From an uncultured Elusimicrobium sp. (GTDB taxonomy: Bacteria; Elusimicrobiota; Elusimicrobia; Elusimicrobiales; Elusimicrobiaceae): a DNA stretch of 8,534 nucleotides. Of this stretch, positions 1 through 5,464 are shown one piece after another. The stretch lies in contig CACXHA010000123.1 in NCBI GenBank assembly GCA_902767385.1, forward strand, positions 1 through 8,534. Reading direction: 5' to 3'. Both the position numbers and the translations under genes were made by a program. The first letter of the stretch is position 1. Every line of letters begins with the position of its first letter. The notes under the pieces were generated by a model that was given only the letters and a program-made list of their open reading frames with translations, was not told the origin of the DNA and did no database searches.

Positions 1-9
1 GAAAAAGAA

Positions 10-81
10 TGCCGAGGGACAGGATCGAACTGTCGACACCTGGTTTTTCAGACCAGTGCTCTACCACTGAGCTACCTCGGC
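10..81 (-). tRNA. tRNA-Phe (anticodon GAA)
   Basis: The reverse complement folds into a complete 72-nt cloverleaf. The 7-bp acceptor stem is GCCGAGG/CCTCGGC with discriminator A. The D arm is GCTC-AGTGGTA-GAGC. The anticodon arm is CTGGT-CTGAAAA-ACCAG, giving anticodon GAA, which reads UUC and UUU. The variable loop has 5 nt, and the T arm has the TTCGATC loop. The 3' CCA is not encoded, because the next bases are TTC, so it must be added by a nucleotidyltransferase. A T-rich run (TTCTTTTTC) follows directly on the transcribed strand and may help end the transcript, but the window edge prevents judging this. The gene has its own strong promoter just upstream and is probably transcribed alone or with genes beyond the left edge. 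Confidence 0.97.
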
Positions 82-92
82 ATTACAGGTAT

Positions 93-121
93 ATTATACC
101 AGATTGTTAGCGGTTTTTCAA
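93..121 (-). promoter_or_regulatory. Sigma-70-type promoter of tRNA-Phe
   Basis: On the minus strand there is a -35 box TTGAAA (116-121), a 17-bp spacer, and a perfect -10 box TATAAT (93-98). The predicted start of transcription, near 86, leaves about five bases before the mature tRNA 5' end at 81. This is the best housekeeping promoter in the window and fits a highly expressed stable RNA gene. Confidence 0.85.
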
Positions 122-183
122 ATTTGGGTTATCTAAGGCCTGTGTTTTCCCGCCATAGCGTAAGCAAGATATAAGGGACGGGT

Positions 184-307
184 ATGTTTTCAGATTTGAG
201 ATAGATTTGTGCCGTAAGTTGAGCGTGGCGTACGTCCTGTGGACGGCGCGTAGCACCGTAAGTACGCAAGCGAAAGTCGGCGCAAAGATACTCAAATATG
301 GAAACTG
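184..307. repeat. Nested inverted-repeat spacer, copy 1
   Basis: The spacer between the oxidoreductase operon and tRNA-Phe holds no gene and is instead a set of nested inverted repeats. The outer arms are about 187-214 and 278-304; the core ATTTGAG...TTTG.GCCG matches its partner with a few mismatches and one indel. Inside them, GCGTAC (228-233) pairs with GTACGC (262-267), and at the centre CGTCC (233-237) pairs with GGACG (241-245) around a TGT loop. As RNA this would form a long branched hairpin. A second spacer at 5999-6110 has the same layered layout. The function is unknown. It could be an mRNA 3'-end structure for the operon, a small non-autonomous repeat element, or a structured RNA. 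Confidence 0.55.
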
Positions 308-328
308 TTGGAGCGTACCAACACGCTC
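307..328. other. Mutually exclusive hairpins at the gamma-subunit stop codon
   Basis: GAGCGT (311-316) pairs perfectly with ACGCTC (323-328), and the latter includes part of the stop codon of the gamma subunit. The alternative pairing GTTGG (307-311) with CCAAC (318-322) uses overlapping bases, so only one can form at a time. No clear T tract follows on the minus strand, so this is at best a weak terminator or an mRNA 3'-end hairpin. Confidence 0.4.
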
Positions 329-860
329 ACACCGCGTCAAAACCGGCTTGTAGGGCCTTCTTATTCAGGGCCAGCATTTCGGGTTTGGCGCGTTTGTAAA
401 CCTTTTTCATGGCATCAGCTACCGCGTCAATGCTTACCGCGCCAGTCAATTTAATAAAGGCCCCCAACGCCACCAAATTAGCAATACGGTCCATGCCTAG
501 TTTTTGGGCAATTTCATTACAAGGCACGCAAACGGTTTTAATATCGCTGCGCGTCGGGCGCGAATTGATGAGGGAACTGTTTAAGATTAAGAGTCCGCCT
601 GCTTTAAGCATGGGTTCAAATTTCGGCAACGAAGGCTCGTTCATGACAATTACGCTATCCGGGCGGGACACAATAGGCGTGTAAACTTCCCCGTCGCTTA
701 CTACGACGGAGCAGTTGGCCGTTCCGCCGCGCATTTCGGGCCCGTAAGAAGGGAGCCAACTAGCGTTTAATTTATTTTCCACACCTGCTTGCGCCAGTAA
801 AATCCCTGCGGAAATAACACCTTGTCCGCCAAATCCGGCAATACGAATACCTTGATACAT
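327..860 (-). CDS. 2-oxoacid:ferredoxin oxidoreductase, gamma subunit
   Basis: This 177-residue protein is the gamma (catalytic-domain III) subunit of a four-subunit 2-oxoacid:ferredoxin oxidoreductase (OFOR). These enzymes convert a 2-oxoacid plus CoA into acyl-CoA, CO2 and reduced ferredoxin in the cytoplasm. The family signature GFGGQGV lies at residues 9-15, and SYGPEMRGGTANCS at 38-51. Length is normal for a stand-alone gamma subunit. It is the last gene of the operon. Its ATG overlaps the TAA stop of the beta gene by one base (TAATG), and a G-rich Shine-Dalgarno (AAGGGGG) lies inside the end of that gene, so translation is probably coupled. The vorB-type alpha subunit upstream suggests branched-chain 2-oxoacids as substrates. 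A 2-oxoglutarate enzyme (KorC) is the main alternative, since gamma subunits alone do not separate the two. Confidence 0.92.
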   Translation of the reverse strand: MYQGIRIAGFGGQGVISAGILLAQAGVENKLNASWLPSYGPEMRGGTANCSVVVSDGEVYTPIVSRPDSVIVMNEPSLPKFEPMLKAGGLLILNSSLINSRPTRSDIKTVCVPCNEIAQKLGMDRIANLVALGAFIKLTGAVSIDAVADAMKKVYKRAKPEMLALNKKALQAGFDAV

Positions 861-1606
861 TAGTCAGCCCCCTTGTCTTTGAAAATGCCTAACGGATATT
901 GCGGCATCATTTTGGTGCGGACAAATTCTAAGGCCTGTTGCACGTCGGCGTGCCAGTTGGTGGGACATTGGGAAATGACTTCCACCATGGAAAAACCGAC
1001 GTTGTTAATTTGATTTTCAAAAGCTTTTTTCAAATATTGTTTGGTTTTAAGTACATTTTGCGGGGTATCTACCGCGCCGCGCGCTAAAAATTTGCTTCCC
1101 GTAATTTGGGCAAGCATTTCGCACATATTAATTGGCCAACCTTGCAATTTGGGGTCACGCCCTTTGGGGGCGGTGGTGGCTACTTGGCCCACCAGCGTAG
1201 TGGGGGCCATTTGACCGCCGGTCATACCGTAAATAGCGTTGTTGATAAAAATGACGGTAATATTTTCGTTACGCACTGCGGCGTGTACAATTTCTGCCAT
1301 ACCGATAGAGGCCAAATCGCCGTCACCCTGATAAGAAAATACAATAGCTTGCGGTTTGGAACGTTTAATGCCGGTAGCAATAGCGGGGCCACGGCCATGC
1401 GCACCCTGCACGCAATCGCAGGCAAAGTAGGAGTCTGCAAACACCGCACATCCTACCGGAGCTACACCGATAGCGCGATCGGCTACGTTTAATTCTTCCA
1501 ACGTTTCGGCAATTAAGCGGTGCACAATGCCATGTCCACAACCGGGGCAATAGTGCATGGGCACATCAGTTAAAGCATTTGGTTTCTTAGCTAAAACAGT
1601 ACTCAT
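860..1606 (-). CDS. 2-oxoacid:ferredoxin oxidoreductase, beta (TPP-binding) subunit
   Basis: This 248-residue protein is the thiamine-pyrophosphate-binding subunit, where the 2-oxoacid is decarboxylated. The N-terminal CPGCGHG motif (residues 20-26) supplies cysteines typical of the family, followed by Cys53 in VGCAVFADSYF. The TPP/Mg signature starts with GDGD at 94-97 and ends with NN at 122-123, followed by IYGMTGGQ. These are all intact, so the enzyme should be active. The length matches stand-alone beta subunits of Vor/Kor enzymes. The start ATG overlaps the stop TGA of the alpha gene (ATGA, 1603-1606), and a G-rich ribosome-binding site (AAGGGGG) sits just upstream within that gene. This tight packing implies coupled synthesis of subunits in fixed ratio. 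Substrate choice cannot be read from this subunit alone. Confidence 0.95.
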   Translation of the reverse strand: MSTVLAKKPNALTDVPMHYCPGCGHGIVHRLIAETLEELNVADRAIGVAPVGCAVFADSYFACDCVQGAHGRGPAIATGIKRSKPQAIVFSYQGDGDLASIGMAEIVHAAVRNENITVIFINNAIYGMTGGQMAPTTLVGQVATTAPKGRDPKLQGWPINMCEMLAQITGSKFLARGAVDTPQNVLKTKQYLKKAFENQINNVGFSMVEVISQCPTNWHADVQQALEFVRTKMMPQYPLGIFKDKGAD

Positions 1607-2769
1607 TTGGTTTCCCCCTTGCGGTCCCCTTGGACTCCCAATTTGAGGTCACGTACGCAGTTATAAGTAAAACCGGCGGCATGGTCTTTAAGCGAGAAAA
1701 GCCCTTCCTTTTTGCCGGTTAAGAGGGATTTAGCGGCTGTTAGAATTTGAGAACCATCAGGTTGCCCACCGGAAGGATAGGCATTTAATCCCACAGGGAC
1801 TTTATCCCCTACGGAAAGTTTAACATCTTGCACCAGTTGGCCTAAACTTTGTTCTACTACCAAAATAGCTTTGGTTTTTTGCGCTAGTTCCGCCAAGCGT
1901 TTAGATGGGAACGGCCACAACGTAATGGGGCGGAAAAGGCCGAGTTTGAGGCCCTGTTCTTTGGCGTGGTTGACGGCCTCTAAGCAAGCGCGTGAAGAAA
2001 GGCCGTACGCCACCAAAATCACGTCGGCGTCTTTGCAGTTACGTTCTTCAAAGCGTTGCTCGGTTTGTTCTACTAAACCGTAGCGTTTGGCGCGTTCCAC
2101 CACGTCGGCAATCAAGTTATCGCCTTTGTAGGAAAATACGTTGTTTTTAGCACGACCGTTTTTGTGGATGTCTACTGCCCAATCAAATTTACCTAGTTTA
2201 TTGGGGTCTACCGGGTCAAAATTAAAAGACATACTTTCCATCATTTGTCCCAAAATGCCGTCGGCTAAAATCATAGCGGGCATGCGATATTTTTCGGCCA
2301 AATCAAAAGCGAGTTTAGGGAAATTACCCAGTTCTTCTACCGAATTAGGAGCCAATACAAGTACATGGTAATCTCCGTTACCACCGCCGCGCGTAGCTTG
2401 GAAGTAATCCCCTTGTGCGCCGGCAATACTGCCTAGGCCCGGGCCTCCGCGCATGACGTTAACAATTAGACAAGGCAAATCGGCACTGGCCAAATAGGTA
2501 ATCCCTTCTTGTTTTAAGCTAATGCCCGGTGAAGAAGAAGACGTCATCGCACGCGTGCCGGTAGCGGCGGCGCCATAAACCATGTTGATAGCAGCCAGTT
2601 CGCTTTCGGCCTGGACGAAGGCACCGCCTTCGTCCGCAATATGGGCCGACATATATTCCGGCACTTCATTTTGCGGAGTAATTGGGTATCCGGCAAAAAA
2701 ACGTACCCCGGCCCGGATGGCGCCTTCAGCGAGGGCTTCGTTTCCTTTACGTAAAGCTTTTTCGGTCAT
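1603..2769 (-). CDS. vorB: 2-oxoacid:ferredoxin oxidoreductase, alpha subunit (VorB type)
   Basis: This 388-residue subunit closely resembles proteins named 3-methyl-2-oxobutanoate dehydrogenase subunit VorB. Key blocks are GYPITPQNE (residues 27-35), AESELAAINMVYGAA (54-68), the serine-rich TSSSSPGISLKQEG (76-89) and MRGGPGLGS (106-114). A transketolase-like C-terminal domain follows. Vor enzymes oxidise 2-oxoacids from valine, leucine and isoleucine to branched acyl-CoA while reducing ferredoxin. I place the start at 2769 (MTEKALRKGN). It has a good AAGGA ribosome-binding site 8 bases upstream and matches the family N terminus. A longer reading from 2847 would add 26 unrelated residues running antiparallel to nothing but overlapping the ferredoxin gene in another frame. 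The gap to the ferredoxin gene is only 11 bases. Substrate assignment follows the family name and is inference. Confidence 0.92.
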   Translation of the reverse strand: MTEKALRKGNEALAEGAIRAGVRFFAGYPITPQNEVPEYMSAHIADEGGAFVQAESELAAINMVYGAAATGTRAMTSSSSPGISLKQEGITYLASADLPCLIVNVMRGGPGLGSIAGAQGDYFQATRGGGNGDYHVLVLAPNSVEELGNFPKLAFDLAEKYRMPAMILADGILGQMMESMSFNFDPVDPNKLGKFDWAVDIHKNGRAKNNVFSYKGDNLIADVVERAKRYGLVEQTEQRFEERNCKDADVILVAYGLSSRACLEAVNHAKEQGLKLGLFRPITLWPFPSKRLAELAQKTKAILVVEQSLGQLVQDVKLSVGDKVPVGLNAYPSGGQPDGSQILTAAKSLLTGKKEGLFSLKDHAAGFTYNCVRDLKLGVQGDRKGETK

Positions 2770-2780
2770 ACTATAAATCC

Positions 2781-2987
2781 TTAATCTTTCAAAACAGTAA
2801 TAGCTACGTCCGGGCACATCACATAACACATCTTGCACCCGATGCAATCCTGCGGGCGTTCTTGCACCGCGGGGAAATATCCTTTTTTGCTAATAGTTTT
2901 GCTTTTGCCCAAGCATTTTTTGGGGCATACGCTTATGCATAAATAACATGCTTTGCAGCGGTTTTGATCTACTTCAACTTTTGGCAT
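2781..2987 (-). CDS. 2-oxoacid:ferredoxin oxidoreductase, 2x[4Fe-4S] ferredoxin (delta) subunit
   Basis: This 68-residue polyferredoxin carries two complete cluster-binding motifs: C11-x2-C14-x2-C17-x3-C21-P and C48-x2-C51-x2-C54-x3-C58-P. Together they hold two [4Fe-4S] clusters. An additional Cys25 is also present. As first gene of the operon, and with the alpha gene directly downstream, it is the delta subunit that passes electrons from the TPP site to soluble ferredoxin. The order delta-alpha-beta-gamma is common in Vor/Kor operons of anaerobes. The start at 2987 has an AGGAG ribosome-binding site 4 bases upstream (2992-2996), slightly closer than ideal. The -10 box of a candidate promoter lies about 30 bases upstream of the start. 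Confidence 0.95.
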   Translation of the reverse strand: MPKVEVDQNRCKACYLCISVCPKKCLGKSKTISKKGYFPAVQERPQDCIGCKMCYVMCPDVAITVLKD

Positions 2988-3018
2988 AAGACTCCTGGGG
3001 CTCTATGGCCCTACCTCT

Positions 3019-3048
3019 ATTTTAAGTCTTTTTGCGGTAAAAATGCAA
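3019..3048 (-). promoter_or_regulatory. Candidate promoter of the Vor operon
   Basis: On the minus strand TTGCAT (3043-3048), an 18-bp spacer and TAAAAT (3019-3024) form a moderate sigma-70-like promoter. The expected start near 3012 gives a leader of about 25 bases that includes the AGGAG site of the ferredoxin gene. It overlaps the oppositely directed promoter of the methionine sulfoxide reductase gene. Confidence 0.5.
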
Positions 3049-3060
3049 TAATAGTACAAT
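3032..3060 (+). promoter_or_regulatory. Candidate promoter of the fRMsr gene (leaderless)
   Basis: TACAAT at 3055-3060 is a good -10 box only six bases before the ATG at 3067. A weak -35 candidate, TTGCGG, lies at 3032-3037 with a 17-bp spacer. Transcription would begin at or beside the start codon. The bases between are AT only and contain no Shine-Dalgarno, which is consistent with a leaderless mRNA. Confidence 0.5.
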
Positions 3061-3066
3061 ATTTTT

Positions 3067-3528
3067 ATGAATAAATCCCAAGTATATTCGCTTCTGCTCA
3101 AGCAATTGGAAGGCATGCTATCCATGGAAACCGACCCCGTTTCCAATATGGCTAATATGGCGGCAGTGTTGTTTAACGGGTTGGAAAATTTGAATTGGGC
3201 CGGGTTTTATGTGCGGCGCGGGAACGAACTGGTGTTGGGCCCTTTTCAAGGCAATCCTGCTTGCGTGCGCATTGCCTTGGGAAAAGGCGTATGCGGAACT
3301 GCGGCGCAAACTGGGAAAACACAACTTGTGCAAGACGTGCATCAGTTTGCGGGGCACATTGCGTGCGATAGTGCTTCTAAAAGTGAGATTGTAATTCCTG
3401 TTTTTAAGAATAGTCAAGTGTGGGGCGTGCTAGATATAGATTCCCCGGCTTTGGCGCGGTTTGACGCAGAAGATCAAATTGGTTTAGAGCGGGCCGTGGA
3501 AATTTTTACCGCGCATACTTTTCTTTAG
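3067..3528 (+). CDS. msrC: Free methionine-(R)-sulfoxide reductase (GAF-domain fRMsr)
   Basis: This 153-residue single-GAF protein matches the fRMsr family (E. coli YebR/MsrC), which reduces free methionine-R-sulfoxide in the cytoplasm at the expense of thioredoxin. The hallmark blocks are GPFQGNPACVRI (58-69), GKGVCGTAA (72-80), HIACDSASKSEIV (97-109) and GVLDIDSP (120-127). Cys66, Cys76 and Cys100 have the same 10- and 24-residue spacing as the three catalytic/resolving cysteines of the E. coli enzyme (Cys84, 94, 118), so an active enzyme is expected. Length is normal for the family. No Shine-Dalgarno precedes the ATG, and a -10 box sits immediately upstream. The gene is divergent from the oxygen-sensitive Vor operon, and its TAG stop overlaps the stop of the convergent transporter gene. 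Confidence 0.95.
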   Translation: MNKSQVYSLLLKQLEGMLSMETDPVSNMANMAAVLFNGLENLNWAGFYVRRGNELVLGPFQGNPACVRIALGKGVCGTAAQTGKTQLVQDVHQFAGHIACDSASKSEIVIPVFKNSQVWGVLDIDSPALARFDAEDQIGLERAVEIFTAHTFL

Positions 3529-4694
3529 TTTTTGGCTTTTAAGCTGGCCCAAGCACCGGGTAAAAGCAGTAAACTAGCTATAAAAACGGCTGTTTTTAAC
3601 GTCCACGTATCAGATACCCACCCGATAAGCGTGGGGGATAACGCATCCCCCAACAAATGAATTATAAAAATGTTAACGGCAAACGCCATAGAGCGTATTT
3701 TGGGGTCTGTAGTAGCAACTAGCGCCGCGGCAATGGCACCGGTCGGCATGAATAATAGTACAAGAGCCATGCCCAAACAAGCCAGTACAGTGCCTGCGTG
3801 TGTTAAGCACAGTGCCAACCAGCAGAAAGGAAGTGCGGCGGCAAAGCAAACGGCAATCAGTTTGTAATAAGCTTGCGGGGTGCGTTTTAATAGCCAAGCG
3901 GCTACGTGTCCACCCATATAAGTACCCAAAGCTCCGCAACTAATCACCAAAATCCCAAATTGTGTACCAGCTTGTGCGGCACTAAACCCTAGATAGCGGT
4001 GCAAATACATGGGCATCCAAGCAGCTAAACCGCCCATCACAAAGGTCATCATCGCTTCGGCAAAACAAACCTGCAAAAAAGGTTTATTGTGAAATAAGGG
4101 GAAATAATCTTTGAGTGTGGGGCGTTCGGTTTGGGTTTGGCGTATTTTATCTTTAAGAAGCATCAGTGCGAGTAAGGCCAAAAATAACCCCGGGATTGCA
4201 ACTGCCATAAAAGCAACGCGCCACCCCCACTGTCCGCTGATAAGTCCGCCGAGTACATACCCCAGTGCGCTACCAACAGGCAGAGCTAAGCCAAAAGCGG
4301 CCAGTACGGGGGCGTGCTTTTCTTGCGGGTAGTGTTCTGCCAAAAAAGGTTGCGCAATGGTGGTAAAACCGCCTTCGCCTACTCCAATTAGCGCACGCGG
4401 AATTAAGAGCGAAATATAGTTGCAGGCAAACCCACAGGACAGGGTGGCTCCGCTCCATAAAAAAGCACTTAAGGCAATTAGTTTTGGGCGGGAAAAACGG
4501 TCGGCCAAGTAACCTATAAACGGAGCATAACACATATAAACAAGCATAAAAACCGAGGCCAACGCGCCTAGTTGAAAATCATTTAAATTTAAATCGGTTT
4601 GTAAAAGTGGGAAAACAGCATAAAGCACTTGCCGGTCTATATAATTAAGCAAGTTTAAGCCAAATAAAATCCAAAAAAAATACTTGATTTGCAT
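3525..4694 (-). CDS. MFS transporter, Spinster-like family
   Basis: This 389-residue, very hydrophobic protein has the length and pattern of a 12-helix major facilitator. NYIDRQVLYAVFP (17-29) in helix 1, the loop motif GYLADRFSRPK between helices 2 and 3 (61-71, MFS motif A), and RALIGVGEGGF in helix 4 (100-110) are typical of Spinster-like members. The short hydrophilic stretch near residues 180-195 fits the central loop between the two six-helix halves. The family includes sugar, organic acid and lysolipid carriers, so the substrate cannot be named. An AAGGA ribosome-binding site lies 7 bases before the ATG. The gene is divergent from the pilin pair and converges on fRMsr with a 4-base overlap of the ends (3525-3528), which leaves no room for a terminator between them. 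I see no convincing -35 box upstream. Confidence 0.9.
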   Translation of the reverse strand: MQIKYFFWILFGLNLLNYIDRQVLYAVFPLLQTDLNLNDFQLGALASVFMLVYMCYAPFIGYLADRFSRPKLIALSAFLWSGATLSCGFACNYISLLIPRALIGVGEGGFTTIAQPFLAEHYPQEKHAPVLAAFGLALPVGSALGYVLGGLISGQWGWRVAFMAVAIPGLFLALLALMLLKDKIRQTQTERPTLKDYFPLFHNKPFLQVCFAEAMMTFVMGGLAAWMPMYLHRYLGFSAAQAGTQFGILVISCGALGTYMGGHVAAWLLKRTPQAYYKLIAVCFAAALPFCWLALCLTHAGTVLACLGMALVLLFMPTGAIAAALVATTDPKIRSMAFAVNIFIIHLLGDALSPTLIGWVSDTWTLKTAVFIASLLLLPGAWASLKAKN

Positions 4695-4717
4695 ACAAAT
4701 TTCCTTTATTCTATAAA
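4689..4717 (+). promoter_or_regulatory. Candidate promoter of the pilin-like gene pair
   Basis: TTGCAT (4689-4694), a 17-bp spacer and TATAAA (4712-4717) would start transcription near 4724, giving a leader of about 25 bases. A perfect TATAAT at 4727-4732 is an alternative -10 box but lacks a recognisable -35 and would start inside the ribosome-binding site. The -35 box covers the start codon of the divergent MFS gene. Confidence 0.4.
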
Positions 4718-4748
4718 ATAACAGGATATAATAATAGGGAGAACTTAT

Positions 4749-4958
4749 ATGAATAAAGGATTTGGGCTTGTGGGTTTATTATTATCCATTGTAATTATCG
4801 GGTTGTTGGTGGCATGGATGTTGCCTCAATATACCCGTCATATGCAAACACAACATAACAACCAGGTACAAACCGTTAATCGGGCGCGGCAGTTAGAGCA
4901 ACAACTTAAAAAACAGCAGCAACAGCAGACGCGTCAATTGGAACAATTGGGTCATTAA
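4749..4958 (+). CDS. Mini type IV pilin-like protein lacking Glu+5, Gln-rich tail
   Basis: This 69-residue protein starts with a class III signal, MNKG|FGLVGLL, so prepilin peptidase should cut after Gly4. From Phe+1 a single hydrophobic helix runs to the usual Pro+22 and Tyr+24 (LPQY, residues 25-28), exactly as in type IV pilins. Two things are odd. The nearly universal Glu+5 is replaced by Gly (residue 9), and there is no globular head. Instead the last 40 residues are hydrophilic and Gln-rich, with heptad-like Leu/Gln spacing suggesting a coiled coil (around 47-68, including five Gln in a row). A GGGAGA ribosome-binding site lies 6 bases upstream. It lies 41 bases before a normal prepilin gene and probably shares its transcript. 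It could be a minor pseudopilin or tip/assembly factor, or a decayed pilin gene. The pilin-like fold is clear; the role is unknown. Confidence 0.75.
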   Translation: MNKGFGLVGLLLSIVIIGLLVAWMLPQYTRHMQTQHNNQVQTVNRARQLEQQLKKQQQQQTRQLEQLGH

Positions 4959-4972
4959 AGCCGTTATAAATT

Positions 4973-4981
4973 TGCTACAAT
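4973..4981 (+). promoter_or_regulatory. Possible extended -10 element before the second pilin gene
   Basis: TGC followed by TACAAT (4976-4981) forms an extended -10 motif in the 41-base gap between the two pilin-like genes. No -35 box is evident. It could give the major pilin its own start near 4988, just before its AGGAG site, in addition to read-through from upstream. The call rests on the motif alone. Confidence 0.25.
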
Positions 4982-4999
4982 AAGACACAGGAGAAGAAT

Positions 5000-5416
5000 A
5001 TGAATTATAAAAATACAAAAGCCGGGCATACGTTTTGCGTTGGGTTTACACTTATTGAATTATTGATTGTAATGGTAATGATTGGTGCTTTGGTTGCGGT
5101 GGCGTTGCCCAGATACCAGCGTGCCGCAGAACGCGGACGTGCATTAGAAGGGTTAAATAATGCGCGCTATGCTGCGGAATATATCTACACTAAGCAGTTG
5201 GTAACCGGGACGGCCCCTCAGACCGTGCAAGATATTACGAAATCAAAACATTTTAGTGGTCCTACAATTAGTGGAGGAACTGTAAAAGTTACCCGCACAG
5301 GAGACGAAGGATGGAATTATTGGTTTGAGGCGAATATTGGAGAAAATGTGAACGTTACCTGCAAAGATAGTGATAACAAAACTTGTGAACAGTTAGGAAT
5401 GAAAGACATAGATTAA
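5000..5416 (+). CDS. Type IV prepilin / pseudopilin (PilE/PilA-like)
   Basis: This 138-residue prepilin has a 15-residue leader ending in Gly15, then FTLIELLIVMVMIGALVAV with Glu+5 (Glu20) and the conserved Pro+22/Tyr+24 (LPRY). Prepilin peptidase would cut at Gly15|Phe16 and N-methylate the new terminus. The N-terminal helix continues through RYQRAAERGRALEGLNNARYAAEYIYTKQ into a small head of about 80 residues. Near the C terminus two cysteines (in VTCKDSDNKTCEQLG) probably form the D-region disulfide loop seen in many pilins. AGGAG lies 6 to 7 bases before the ATG. A strong terminator follows. Elusimicrobium-like genomes carry scattered pilin genes of this form. It could be a major pilin, a minor pilin or a type II secretion pseudopilin, and nothing nearby (no pilB, pilC or pilD) decides this. 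Confidence 0.9.
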   Translation: MNYKNTKAGHTFCVGFTLIELLIVMVMIGALVAVALPRYQRAAERGRALEGLNNARYAAEYIYTKQLVTGTAPQTVQDITKSKHFSGPTISGGTVKVTRTGDEGWNYWFEANIGENVNVTCKDSDNKTCEQLGMKDID

Positions 5417-5440
5417 TTGTAAAATGGTTTGGTTTTACAA
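5417..5440 (+). other. AT-rich hairpin after the pilin stop codon
   Basis: TTGTAAAA (5417-5424) and TTTTACAA (5433-5440) form a perfect 8-bp stem with an 8-base loop, beginning right after the TAA stop. It stands directly before the GC-rich terminator. It may protect the mRNA end. On the minus strand it lies just past trmL and may contribute to ending that transcript. Confidence 0.45.
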
Positions 5441-5442
5441 CG

Positions 5443-5464
5443 GGCCGCGTGAGCGGCCTTTTTT
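5443..5464 (+). terminator. Rho-independent terminator of the pilin pair
   Basis: GGCCGC (5443-5448) pairs perfectly with GCGGCC (5453-5458) around a GTGA tetraloop, followed by six T (5459-5464). This is a textbook intrinsic terminator on the plus strand. Its T tract overlaps the stop codon of the convergent trmL gene (5463-5465). In the minus direction no T tract follows the stem, so its action on trmL mRNA is uncertain. Confidence 0.9.

Noticed and set aside
107..340. Open frame of 77 codons on the minus strand in the tRNA-Vor spacer
   Set aside because: It runs through the nested inverted repeats, the tRNA promoter and the gamma gene end, has arginine/cysteine-rich low-complexity content, and resembles no protein family.
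1106..1492. Open frame of 128 codons on the plus strand
   Set aside because: It lies antisense to the fully conserved beta subunit of the oxidoreductase; it is a shadow of that gene.
2770..2847. A 26-residue N-terminal extension of VorB starting at 2847
   Set aside because: It overlaps the ferredoxin gene in another frame and lacks family similarity; the start at 2769 has a proper ribosome-binding site and matches relatives.
3118..3417. Open frame of 99 codons on the minus strand
   Set aside because: It is antisense to fRMsr, whose catalytic motifs are all intact in the plus-strand frame.
4727..4732. TATAAT as main promoter of the pilin pair
   Set aside because: No -35 box at a proper distance, and a start there would cut into the ribosome-binding site; kept only as an alternative to 4689-4717.
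4905..4945. CAG/CAA-rich stretch as a tandem repeat or CRISPR-like array
   Set aside because: It is the coding run for the Gln-rich tail of the mini pilin, with irregular CAG/CAA usage and no spacer pattern.
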